Positions 24,061-34,000 of a stretch of 64,000 bases of DNA are shown here, piece after piece. This stretch comes from Reticulitermes speratus (Eukaryota > Arthropoda > Insecta > Blattodea > Rhinotermitidae). How positions within the stretch are numbered: the stretch's first letter is position 1; every line of letters starts with the position of its first letter. The stretch is taken from assembly GCA_021186555.1 (NCBI GenBank), contig JAJKFL010000012.1, forward strand, positions 1,240,001 through 1,304,000. Direction: 5' to 3'. The position numbers and the translations under genes are program-made. The notes beneath the pieces were generated by a model that searched no databases, was not told the origin of the DNA, and worked only from the letters and a program-made list of their open reading frames with translations.

Positions 24061-24310
24061 GACATGGCTCAGGCGGTTAGTCGCCGGCCTCTCACCGCGG
24101 AGGCCCGGGTTCGATTCCAGATCAGTCAATGTGGGATTTGTGGTGGACAAAGTGGCACTGGGACAGGTTTTTCTCTGAGTATTTCGGTTTCCCCTGTCAA
24201 TTTCATTCCACCGGTGCTCCATTACACGGAAAAACGATAACAACTAATCATCTTCATCACAGGGTTGCACAATAAGCCTCAAGGCTGCGGTGCGTCTGTA
24301 GCTTCTGCTG
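24061..24310 (+). mobile_element. tRNA-derived SINE, family 3
   Basis: The head carries GGCTCAGGCGGTTAGTCGCC (A-box region) and GGGTTCGATTCC (B box). The body has ATGTGGGATTTGTGGTGGAC and TTTCGGTTTCCCCTGTCAAT. Other copies: 32.4-32.6 kb (reverse), 32.7-32.9 kb, and a short one at 53.4 kb. Its body is the source of the 91-bp satellite at 4.1-6.7 kb. Confidence 0.85.
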
Positions 24311-24730
24311 CGGGGCCCTTCACCACACAAAAAAACTGACCGATGAAAGTGGTGTGTCCGTATCCACGTTGCACACCACAAACGTAACACGGACTGACAC
24401 GGACATGCGCTGTGACCAGCGAAATGAGCCTGGCGCAGTTAACATTAGGATTTGTGTGTGTCTTCAGGAAATGTGTGGAACAGCAGAGACGCTATGACGA
24501 TGTGATAATGCACACGTGTGGATATCTGCACAGCTGCACGTGCAAGTGCCTGCAGTCGTGTTACTGCTGACTACGTCCGTCTTTACACACACTGCACCAC
24601 TGCCACGTACAGTCACAGCACCGCATATCAATAAAAACAGACACAGCGGTGCTAGGTCCTCGGCCCCAAGTGGACAAGACGTAAATTACATCAACTGTAC
24701 GTCACAGTTTAATGACATCAATAAACCATC
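24311..24730. other. Spacer, no gene recognised
   Basis: An 88-codon open frame (24516-24782) runs across the border into the FRG1-derived repeat. It has no recognisable domain and I do not call it a gene. Confidence 0.4.
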
Positions 24731-25560
24731 ACCTGTATTTCCTCTTAAAACGCGTTACGGCCTCTTGGTTGCCTGCCTGTAGAAGTCGCATTAATCATCT
24801 GCTTATAATTACAAAAATTACTCTTAACATTTTAAGAAATACAAATATTACATTTTTCTTTAATAACTGAATTTTTTAAGAATTTACCAACATATTTTAT
24901 GAGCTTTAATCGCGTAAATATGTACGACAGATTCCCAAACGAAGATAAACAAATTAAAGGTCAGTTTGATACTCTTCCTTCCTTCTGTCCTGCAGAAATT
25001 GTCCCAGTCAGGACCTGCAGTTTCCATTGGTCTGCGTGTCTCTGACTGGCCACTCCTGTTCCACCGCGAAAGTTTATTCTGTATAGCAACACAATTTACT
25101 AATCCTCAACACAGAACGTTAGTACAATCTATCAAACTACAGCGCTCGACGTGAACTTCTTCTCCTTCATTGGCAATCGGTCCTCATAGTTTAACAAACG
25201 CGTCTATCAAAATGAAGGCCCATGCAGATCTGCAATCTGCTTTCTTCCTCCATCTGTTGTCAATCATCGATTTCATATACCCGAGTGATCAAGATGAATC
25301 AGTATTCTTCCGACATCTGTTTATCACAATTGGAATTTTGTCGTCTTAGTTCTTTACTATGGATCAAAGATGTCGCTAGCATACTAATTGACGTCGATTC
25401 AACTTACTTTCGTTTCGCTCCTCCCTTCTAATCTGTGCTCTGCCAAATGTGTAGTTGTCATAACCTCAACGATAAATAGTGCCTACGAACCGTTGATTAT
25501 TATGGCCGAATACGCGAAAGTTGGAGTGGGCAAATTGGTACTGAAAGGAGAAAAAGCGCG
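24731..25560 (+). pseudogene. FRG1 5' duplication, copy A (promoter plus first exon)
   Basis: This about 820-bp block is a diverged copy of the sequence just upstream of, and including, FRG1 exon 1. It shares CCTGCAGAAATTGTCCCAGT, CTGCGTGTCTCTGACTGGCC and the run up to GATTATTATGGCCGAA. The exon copy at 25502-25555 still has its ATG and reads [18 protein letters not shown], against [19 protein letters not shown] in the true exon. It then continues into ARCGLFIACL and a stop instead of a splice donor. At 24731-24770 the tail of a further, mostly lost copy is visible (CGCGTTACGGCCTC). Whether copy A is transcribed is unknown. Confidence 0.82.
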
Positions 25561-26560
25561 TTGCGGCCTGTTCATTGCCTGCCTCTAGAAGTCGCATTAA
25601 CTCACCAGCTTATAATTCCAAAAATTGCTCTTAACATTTTAAGAAATATAAACATTTAATTTGCTTTAATAACTGGATTTTAACAATTTACCCTCAACAT
25701 ATATGAAGAGCTATAATCGCGTAAATATGTAAGACAGATTCCCAAACGAAGATAAACAAATTAAAGGTCAGTTTGCTACTCTTCCTTCCTTCTGTCCTGC
25801 AGAAATTGTCCCAGTCAGGACCTGCAGTTTCCATTGGACTGCGTGTCTCTGACTGGCCACTCCTGTTCCACCGCGAAAATTTATTCTGTACAACCACGCA
25901 ATTTATTAATCCTCAACACAGAACGTTAGTACAGCCTATCAAACTACAGCGCTCGACGTAAACTTCTTCATTGGCATGCGTTCCAAGTAGTTTAACCAAC
26001 GCCTCCGTCGGAATGATAGACCATGCACATCTGTCGTCTGCTTTCTTCCTCCATGTCTTGGCACCCATCGATTTAAGATTACAGCGTGCACATGAATTGG
26101 TACTCTACGCGACATCTATTATTGACAATTAGAATTTTGTCATCATAGTTCTTCACTATGGCTCAAAGATGACGCTAGTAACACAATTGAAGCCAATTCG
26201 AGATGCCATCGTTTCGCTCCTCGCTGTAGTAAACTGTGCTCTGACCGATCTGTAGTTTTCATGACCACAAAGATAAACTTGCCTAAGAACTGCTGATTAT
26301 TACGGCCGAATATGCGAAAGTGAGAGTGGGCAAACTTTTTTTATACTGTTCACACCGTGCATTTTCATTTGATCACACATTTCTTAAACCAACAAATGCG
26401 CACTTTTTTATTACAGAACATAATTTCTTTTCTGATTTTACTGTAAAAAAATTGTATTGTATAATAAATAAGTGTGCATTTGTTGGTTTAAGAAATGTGT
26501 GGGCAAAGCAGTACTGAAAGGAACAAAAACTCGTTACGGCCTATAGAAGTCGTAGGCCTA
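25561..26560 (+). pseudogene. FRG1 5' duplication, copy B, start codon lost, interrupted
   Basis: This is the second tandem copy of the same block. The exon copy begins at about 26300 with ACGGCCGAATATGCGAAAGT, so the ATG has become ACG. A foldback element (26333-26505) splits the exon copy after GTGGGCAAA, and the exon tail resumes as GTACTGAAAGGAACAAAAAC. The block is then cut at about 26560 by a LINE. Its continuation is the start of copy C at 30050. It cannot encode the FRG1 N-terminus. Confidence 0.82.
26333..26505. mobile_element. Short foldback element inside the copy B exon
   Basis: The inverted arms are CACACATTTCTTAAACCAAC (with AAATGCGCAC) and GTGCATTTGTTGGTTTAAGA (with AATGTGTG), at about 26374-26413 and 26470-26502. 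GTGGGCAAA stands on both sides and may be the target-site duplication. The arms carry the ACCAACAAATGC end seen in the hammerhead-bearing foldbacks, so it probably belongs to the same Penelope-related group, though no hammerhead core is visible. Confidence 0.65.
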
Positions 26561-27033
26561 CAGAACCGAAACAGAAGTGACAAATACAGTCTATCAGAAC
26601 TAAAAACTCATCAGGATATGACAGAATTACTAATAAAATTTTAAATTGTGGAAATGTAATAAGCAAACCATTTACCTTCATATGTAACTTTTCATTAGCA
26701 TCTGAGATGTACCGTGAGAGATTTAAGTTTTCAATAGTATGGCCTATACACAAGGAAGAGGATAGAACTGAAATGACAAACTATAGACCAGTTCCATTAT
26801 TAATATCTCTCTCAAAGATTTTAGAAAATTTAATGTTCAATAGATTAAATCAATATCTGCAAGCAAACAACATTTTAGCTCCAGAGCAGTTTGGATTTAG
26901 TAATTATATTGAAAAGCCATTTTTTACTTTGACAATATACTTACCTCATTAAACCAGCAAGAACAGATAGGGGGCATTTTTGTGACGTGACTAAAGCCTT
27001 TGACTGTATCAACCATGAAATTCTTTTAAGATA

Positions 27034-27366
27034 TTGATTTATTTGTACCAGCAAATGCACTAAGACAGTTTTTTCAGCGTTTGCTTTATTATTACGATGA
27101 TCTACTTATCACCCGAAACCAAAATAACTTAACAATTGATATATACAGAAAACCTACAACAACAGACACAACAATACACTATAAGTCCAACCACCCAACA
27201 CAACACAAGCTAGCGGCATATAGATTCCTTCTTAACAGATTATACAAATTACCACTAACACAGAAACAACAACAAAAAGAAAAGGATATCATATACCAAA
27301 TAGCCAGGAACAACGGATACCCCAAAAAACACCCAGGAAATAAAATTTGTTGGTACAAATAAATCT
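27034..27366 (+). mobile_element. Penelope-like retroelement fragment (reverse-transcriptase part), inserted in the LINE
   Basis: The peptide NNLTIDIYRKPTTTDTTIHY followed by HPTQHKLAAYRFLLNRLYKL is the conserved C-terminal reverse-transcriptase region of Penelope-like elements, as I know it from the family. The piece is bounded by inverted ends GATTTATTTGTACCAGCAAA and AAATTTGTTGGTACAAATAA. It separates LINE reading that ends near INHEILL from LINE reading that resumes near VNWFKTYLTN. It is a broken fossil fragment. Confidence 0.75.
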
Positions 27367-27536
27367 TTTAAGTTAATTGTAGTAATATGGACTTTGTGGA
27401 GTGAGTGTCAACTGGTTTAAAACATATCTTACAAACAGGAAGCAAAAGCTTGATTTTTTGTTCACCGAACATTTTGTTAATATATAAATGGAATGTATAC
27501 CGACAACTGCACTAATTAAGTATATTTACACTTTAC

Positions 27537-27588
27537 AATAGCCCAACGTACGTTTCGGCCACAAATTGACCATCATCAGGGGCTCAGT
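27537..27588 (-). ncRNA. Hammerhead ribozyme motif, left arm of the nested foldback
   Basis: On the minus strand: AGCCC, CTGATGA, stem II arms GGTC/GGCC, GAAAC, the self-complementary ACGTACGT, T, then GGGCT. AGCCC and GGGCT pair as stem I. The residue before the expected cleavage site gives GTT, an allowed triplet. All core residues are present. Activity is inferred only. Confidence 0.7.
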
Positions 27589-28074
27589 ATGCACGTAAGT
27601 GCACTTCACTTCACTTGTCCATTGTTTTTTAGTAATGTAGGGTGGTTATTTTTGCACTGTTCACTATATTGGTACGATTGAAGTAGTGTAGTATGATCGT
27701 GGGTAAACGTTTATACAGTGGACTGTGCCCAACGGACTTACCTACAATTGCTCGGAGAATGCCACGTGAGTACATACATAACGAAGTGGAAGCATCATAC
27801 CTCAAAACATTCAAGATATACAAATGAACCCTAACGACATCTACCCACGATCATACTACACTACTTCAATCGTACCAATATAGTGAACAGTGCAAAAATA
27901 ACCACCCTTCCACCCACCACACTTCCGCATTCTACTATCTACAGTACTTTTACAATTTTACAACTTTTAACGAGTCTTTTTACAACATTTTAACTTATAA
28001 TATATAAGTTTTAAAGTGCCGATAGAATATTTAAAATCATGTGTTTGAAGTGACTGTAGCTTTTAGCAAAAAAA

Positions 28075-28117
28075 AACCCCTGACGATGATCCTAGGATCG
28101 AAACACGTGTAGGGGTA
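28075..28117 (+). ncRNA. Hammerhead ribozyme motif inside the foldback
   Basis: The order is ACCC, CTGACGA (position 7 is variable in the family), a perfect stem II GATC-CTAG-GATC, GAAAC, the self-complementary ACACGTGT, A, then GGGGT pairing with ACCC. It differs in stem II from the flanking pair, so it comes from a different element that inserted in, or was captured by, the foldback. Confidence 0.7.
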
Positions 28118-28255
28118 CAATTTTAACAATTTTAATAATAAAGCTACATAAAAAGTGGTTTTAGTGTGCATCAGTTGTTCTGTAACTTAATTTAACCACC
28201 CTACATTACTCAAAAACAATGGACAAGTGAAGTGAAGTGCACTTACGTGCATACT

Positions 28256-28305
28256 GAGCCCCTGATGATGGTCAATTTGTGGCCGAAACGTACGTAGGGC
28301 TATTG
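28256..28305 (+). ncRNA. Hammerhead ribozyme motif, right arm of the nested foldback
   Basis: This is the plus-strand mirror of the motif at 27537-27588: AGCCC, CTGATGA, stem II, GAAAC, ACGTACGT, A, GGGCT. The expected cleavage triplet is GTA here. Two opposed ribozyme copies sit in one palindrome. Confidence 0.72.
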
Positions 28306-28889
28306 TAAAGTGTAAATATACTTAATTAGTGCATTTGTCGGTATACATTCCATTTATATAGGAAGCAAAAGGTTAATATATCACCACAAAATCAAAGAGG
28401 AGAATTCTCTTGCAGATAGCAAACAATAAAAAATGGTGTACCCTAAGGATCAATCCTAGGACCATTATTATTCACTATTTATATAAATTCTCTTCTTTAT
28501 GGCCTTAATCCCTATGCTAAATCTGTAATACATGTGGACGACACAAGCATGTTAATCACTGCTAACAATTTGAATCACCTACAAACAAAATTAAACTTTA
28601 CACTAAATTATATAAATGGTTTTCAGTTAATGGGTTATCTTTAAATACAGAAAAGACAAATATAGTTAAATTTTGCTCAATCCATCTCCAAAATGATCTA
28701 TTCCAAATCACTTACCGAAACAAAATTATGCAAGAAGTCACAAACATTAAATTTCTTGGGTTAGAATTAGACAAATATATGAACTGGAAGAATCATATTG
28801 TAAAAATACTGCCAAAAATAAGCAGTGCACGTTACGCAGTTAGATACATGTACCATTTTAGCAGCTTGACTGCGCTCAAGATGATTCAT

Positions 28890-29690
28890 TTAGCTTACTT
28901 TCACTCAATAATGGAGTATGGCACTATATTTTGGGGCAATTGAACAGACAGTAAAAGAGTGTTTCAGTTACAAAAGAGAATAATCAGAATTATGACTGGA
29001 TCTAAACCTAGAACTTCTTGCAAACCATTATTTCAATCACTGGAGATACTGACATTACCTTAACAATACGCACTATCCTCAATGATATTTTTGTCCAATA
29101 ACCTGGAAATTTATGCAGTTAACTTCTCGGTTGATAGTAGTAATAGGAGATATAAACTGCAATTGCACAAATCAACAGCTAACCTTACACTGCACCAGAA
29201 GGGAGTAGACTATATATATAACTTGAGAATCATACCTGAATGTAAATATGTCACAACATGCATGCAGTTTACGCATGTGTACTATATGATATAACATTTT
29301 AATCAGCTTGAACTGCGTACTAAGAGTATACGATTGCTATACTTCACTGAATTGATATATGAGTACGTGCTAATATACTTTGGGGCTAACTAACAGAGTA
29401 TAAAGATTGTATCAGCTACGAAAGAGATACTATATAGTATGACGATCTAACAGCTAGAATTTCTTGCAAACGATTGCTATCAACACTGAATGTGACTATT
29501 ATCAACATCTAATCAGCTACCTAATCGTACATATGATATTTTTGCTAATAACCTGAATTGTTATATGAGTTAACATTCTCAGTATTGAATGTGTATATAG
29601 AGTATAAACGATTCCCAATCAAGCTAACCTAGCAAAGTGTACTATATGAGTATAACGATTGCTAATCAGCTACCTGAATGCACTGCAGAA
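28890..29690 (+). repeat. Internal tandem duplication in the LINE 3' ORF, second copy heavily scrambled
   Basis: The stretch 28890-29285 is followed by a strongly diverged echo at 29290-29690. Matching landmarks are ACTTTCACTCAATAATGGAG / ACTTCACTGAATTGATATAT, TTCTTGCAAACCATTATTTC / TTCTTGCAAACGATTGCTAT and GATATTTTTGTCCAATAACC / GATATTTTTGCTAATAACCT. The second copy repeatedly shows GATTGCTAATCAGCTACCTG-like words where the first has other sequence. This is unusual for ordinary decay. It could be a consensus artefact. Confidence 0.55.
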
Positions 29691-30050
29691 TTAGTAGGGG
29701 ATAAAAGACGTTTGTATCAACTTTAAAAAAGTATTTAGTTAACAAATCCTTTTATTCACTTGAAGAATTCATTAATGATTAAATACTTACATGAGAGGAA
29801 GCCTGATGAAGTTTACATAAGAACACCTTTTAGTATCTTAATTTTTTTTAAATTCACAATTAATTGTTATTATATAGGATTAATATTTTTTATTGTTGTA
29901 TGATATTTTGAGTTTAGTTTGTGTGTGCTATTAAGAATTACCATTGTTGTTATAATCATATTATACGATTAATGGCATATTTCATATCTGAATGCCTCTT
30001 ATGGGTGCTTTTATGGATCGATGAAATGTATATCTTGTATTTGTACTTGT

Positions 30051-31034
30051 ATTAACTCATCAGCTTATAATTGCAAAAATTACTCTTAACATTTAAAAAA
30101 ATACAAATATTACATTTTTCTTTAATAACTGAATTTTTAAGAATTTACCAACATATTTTATGAGCTTTAATCGCGTAAATATGTACGACAGATTCCCAAA
30201 CGAAGATAAACAAATTAAAGGTCAGTTTGATACTCTTCCTTCCTTCTGTCCTGCAGAAATTGTCCCAGTCAGGACCTGCAGTTTCCATTGGTCTGCGTGT
30301 CTCTGACTGGCCACTCCTGTTCCACCGCTAAAATTTATTCTGCATAGCAACACAATTTACCAGTCCTCAAGACAGAACTTGTGGGCCGGCACAGTGTAAT
30401 CGATATAGCGACTCGCTACGGGCTGGACAGTCCGGGGATCGATTCCCGGTGGGGGCGATATTTTCCGCACCCGTCCAGACCGGCCCTGGGGCCCACCCAG
30501 CCTCCTATTCAACGTGCGTGCCGTTGACCACCCACCACACATCTAGCACCGAGGGTATAGAAAGAGTAGCGATATCTCCACCTCTGGCCGTTCATGGCTT
30601 GTTCTATGGTGAACTTCAGCTTTTTACCTGAACACAGAACGTTGGTACAGCCTATCAAACTACAGCGCTCGGCGTGAACTTCTTCTTCTTCATTGGCATA
30701 CGGTCCTTTTAGTTTAACCAGTGCATCCTTCGGAATGACAGCCCGTGCAGATGTCTTTGTTTTCGTCCTCCATCTCTTGCACAGATCATCTCTTGACTCC
30801 CGTGTATTTCAGACCACCGCGTGAACATGTATTGGTACTTTCTCGACATCTATTAGATACAATTAGACTTTGGTCGTCATAGTAGTTCAATATGGATCAG
30901 AGATGTCGCTAGTAAATCAATCGACGCTCATTCGAGATGCTCTCTTTCGCTCCTCTCAGGAAGTAATCTGAGCATCGAGTGATCTTAGTTGTCATAACCT
31001 CAACGATAAACATAGTTTACCATCGCTGATTATT
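30051..31034 (+). promoter_or_regulatory. FRG1: FRG1 upstream region, copy C of the duplicated block
   Basis: This is the third copy of the block and the only one that leads into the functional exon 1. It begins right after the LINE with AACTCATCAGCTTATAATTG, matching the start of copies A and B. It contains a SINE at 30381-30630. The promoter should lie in the last few hundred bases before 31035. I see no convincing TATA box, so the start of transcription cannot be placed. Confidence 0.6.
30381..30630 (+). mobile_element. tRNA-derived SINE, family 2, with target-site duplication
   Basis: The head has GCGACTCGCTACGGGCTGGA (A-box region) and GGGGATCGATTCCCGG (B box). The body has GGGGCCCACCCAGCCTCCTA. 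The flanks AAGACAGAAC and AACACAGAAC form an imperfect target-site duplication. Copies A and B lack it at the same position, so it inserted after the FRG1 block was duplicated. Relatives: 38.98, 40.4 and 60.2 kb. Confidence 0.85.
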
Positions 31035-34000
31035 ATGGCCGAATATGCGAAAGCGAGAGTGGGAAAACTGGTACTGAAAGGAGAAAAAACAGGGTTAGTT
31101 AATTTAGTGAAATAGTATAAGATATTAATTAATTTATACGGATGGAAAGCTTCAGTATAAGTAACAAGTTATGGTTTACATGTAATGTTGCATGTATGTT
31201 ATGGTACTTGTTTCCTAACCTCTCGGTATTTAACAATAATAGCTTCTGATTTCTTTAAATTTGTAAACATATGAGTTAACCCCTAATGTGATTCTTCGTA
31301 TATCAAATATAATACATCCACACTACATTGTACTATACCCTCAAATATTCTATTAGACATTGTGTGAGAGTTTAGCGAACTAATGTACAGCCGTGTGTCA
31401 AAATATTCATGGCTTAATTAATTCAACACAACCATTTAGAATAAGTCGTGATTATGTGAAAGAACAAACAGTAATTGCCATTTATCTTTCAGTTCACACA
31501 AGAAACGAAAGCACAAGAAACAAGATCATGACAAGGAAGATGCCCCGTGAGAGATGAAGATGCAGCAAAGCATGGTATTCCTTGCTAGTGTTAGACTAGG
31601 AGACTTGCTACATAGTGTACCTCAATTAATTGCCAAGTAATTTTATCAGGAATTTCAGTTTCATAAAAGTTCCATTGTTATGCAGTACTATTTACCTGTT
31701 ATTTACTTTGAAGTTCAGTCAGGAAGTAAGAATGAAATGTGGAAGCAGAGATATTGTTACCAGTTTAAGTCATGGCCACATAAATTCCAAGTATTTCCAT
31801 ATCTGTCATTTCACAATGATAACCCAATACCAGGTAACATGATTCAGTAAATGTGCTATTTTTAAGTGTGCAAACATACTCTAGTTTAACTTTAATATTA
31901 TACATTTCGTGCATTGTGAGTGTAATTAATTATGTATACCAACAACCACACATATTGTATATACATTTGTTGGTATATATATAATTAATTTTTGAGGTTA
32001 TGTTAGCAGTGAGTATTAGGATTACAGTCAGGTAAGTAAATATCAGAGTTTTAGAAGTCAGAAGTCATACTGTCTTCAACATCAGAGTAGAATAACCGTT
32101 CTTCTCTGAAGCTGTAGGCAGCAGGCTGTCTTAAGTTTGTTTCAGTGTAATTCTGTTACAGGTGGCTGGTGGAAGGTAAAGCAAATTGAAGAGATGACAG
32201 GATCAGTTGCAATTGAATTTGGTAACCAGATGTACGTGAAAGCTTTAGATAATGGTCTGTTCACACTTGGGGCTCTGCACAGGGAGGGTAGGTTGAATGG
32301 ACTCAAGTGAAAACATTTTCTTCCTCATAGAAAATATATGCTTTTAGGGCAGTGCTAATGTTGGTTTATGTATGATGTTTCCTGGACATTGTCAGTCATA
32401 GATATATAGCATGGTGATATTGAAAGGGAAACTGAAGTACTCGGAGAAAAGTCTGTTCCAGTGCCACTTTGTTCGTCACAAATCCCATGTAGACTGACCC
32501 AAAATCAAGCCTGGAGCTCCACAGTGAAAGGCCTGTGACTGAGCACCTGAGTTGTGGCACAGTCAGGAGGATACCGCTGTTGAACGTCAACAACTAGCCT
32601 AACCACTAACGTGACGTTATGATAAGTATGCAGGTATGAAAGTAGATGACATATACATATAATTTTCATTACACACATACTTTGTGATCATGCCATGGCT
32701 TAGGCTGTTAGACATTGGTCTCTCACCGCAGAGACCTGGCTTCAATCCCAGGCCAGTCTTTGTGGGATTTGTGGTGGATTAAGTAGCATTGGAACACACT
32801 TCTGTCCATGTTATTTGGTTTTTCCTTGTTAGTATTGCATCATCAGTGCTCCACACTCATTTGTCACCAATTCGATGTAATTGTAACACCTGACAGCATT
32901 CTTAAATGACACGCTAAGAAAGGTATATCAAATTTTTCTTGGTTGAAGTTAATAATGTGTTGTATTATTAACAAAAAAGTGATTATCATTGCAAGATGGA
33001 GCGACCTTCCTTTACTGACTGATTCTCATGCATAGACTGTACTCTACTTGCCACTGATTAAGGTCATGCATCTGTTTGCAGGTCTTAACTGATATCTGGT
33101 GTGTTATGCGTGCTCATGTTGTACTGCTGCATAAACTCTGATATCTGTGGTTAGTGTGTGTTCATGTGTACTGCTGCATAAACATCTGATATCTGGTGTG
33201 TTAGTGCGTGTTCATGTTGTACTGCTGCATAAACATCTGATATCTGGTGTGTTAGTGTGTGTCATGTTGTACTGCTGCATAAACATCTGATATCTGGTGT
33301 GTTAGTGCGTGTTCATGTTGTACTGCTGCATAAACATCTGATATCTGGTGTTTAGTGCGTGTTCATGTTGTACTGCTGCATAACATCTGATACTGGTGTG
33401 TTAGTGCTGCTCATGTTGTACTGCTGCATAAACATCTCTAATGTGTCTTTAGTTGCATTTCTAGTACCATAAATGATGTTATTCTTTTATTAAATTATAT
33501 ATTTGTCTGTACTCCTCACCAAACACTATTTGAGTGATAAAATCAAGGAGGATTACGTTGGCAGGGCATGTGGCTCATGTAGTGGAGAAGAGAAATACAT
33601 ACAGAGTTTTGGTGGGGAGACCTGAAGGTAGACACCGCTTAGAAGACCTAGGAATAGGTGGCAGGATGGTATTGAAATTGAACTTAAAGAAATAGATTGG
33701 ATGACATGGACTGGATTAATCTGGCTCAGGACAGGGACAAGTGGTTGGATCTGGTGAACACAGTAGTAAACCTTTGGGTTCTGTGAAATGTTGGGAATTT
33801 CTTGACTAGCTGAGGAACTGTTAGCTTTGCAAGAATGACTCTGCTGCATGCAGTTGGTTGTATTATCTGTATGATGAGGTAGCTGGACATTGATTTGTTT
33901 CTTCTGCAGGTGAAGGCCCATCACCTGAAGAGGTTTTAACAGCGTTTAAAGTGAACGATGTGAAAGTAGCATTCAAGTCTGGCTATGACAAATATCTGCG

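Larger units (their letters stand above)
27480..28363. mobile_element. Large nested foldback element with opposed hammerhead motifs
   Basis: The outer arms (about 27483-27645 and 28195-28363) are long complements of each other and carry the sequence around GACAAGTGAAGTGAAGTGCA. A second inverted pair lies inside (about 27646-27705 and 27840-27909, around ATTGGTACGATTGAAGTAGT). The LINE sequence AGGAAGCAAAAG appears on both sides (about 27438 and 28361), as expected for a target-site duplication. No coding capacity is seen. I read it as inverted Penelope-like terminal repeats. Confidence 0.75.
26561..30050 (+). mobile_element. 5'-truncated LINE (jockey/CR1-like reverse transcriptase), broken and interrupted
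   Basis: Plus-strand peptides follow the order of a non-LTR reverse transcriptase. FSIVWPIHKEEDRTEMTNYR and APEQFGFSN lie at 26.7-26.9 kb, DVTKAFDCINHEILL at about 26.98 kb and GVPQGSILGPLLFTIYI-like sequence at about 28.44 kb. VDDTSMLITANN, the catalytic DD region, is at about 28.53 kb and KFLGLELDKYMNWKNHI at about 28.75 kb. The end is KSLYSLKEF-like at about 29.75 kb. The 5' half is missing, typical of LINE truncation. The frame is broken at many places. Two Penelope-like pieces (27034-27366 and 27480-28363) lie inside it. The element sits between FRG1 copies B and C. The clade assignment is tentative. Confidence 0.8.
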
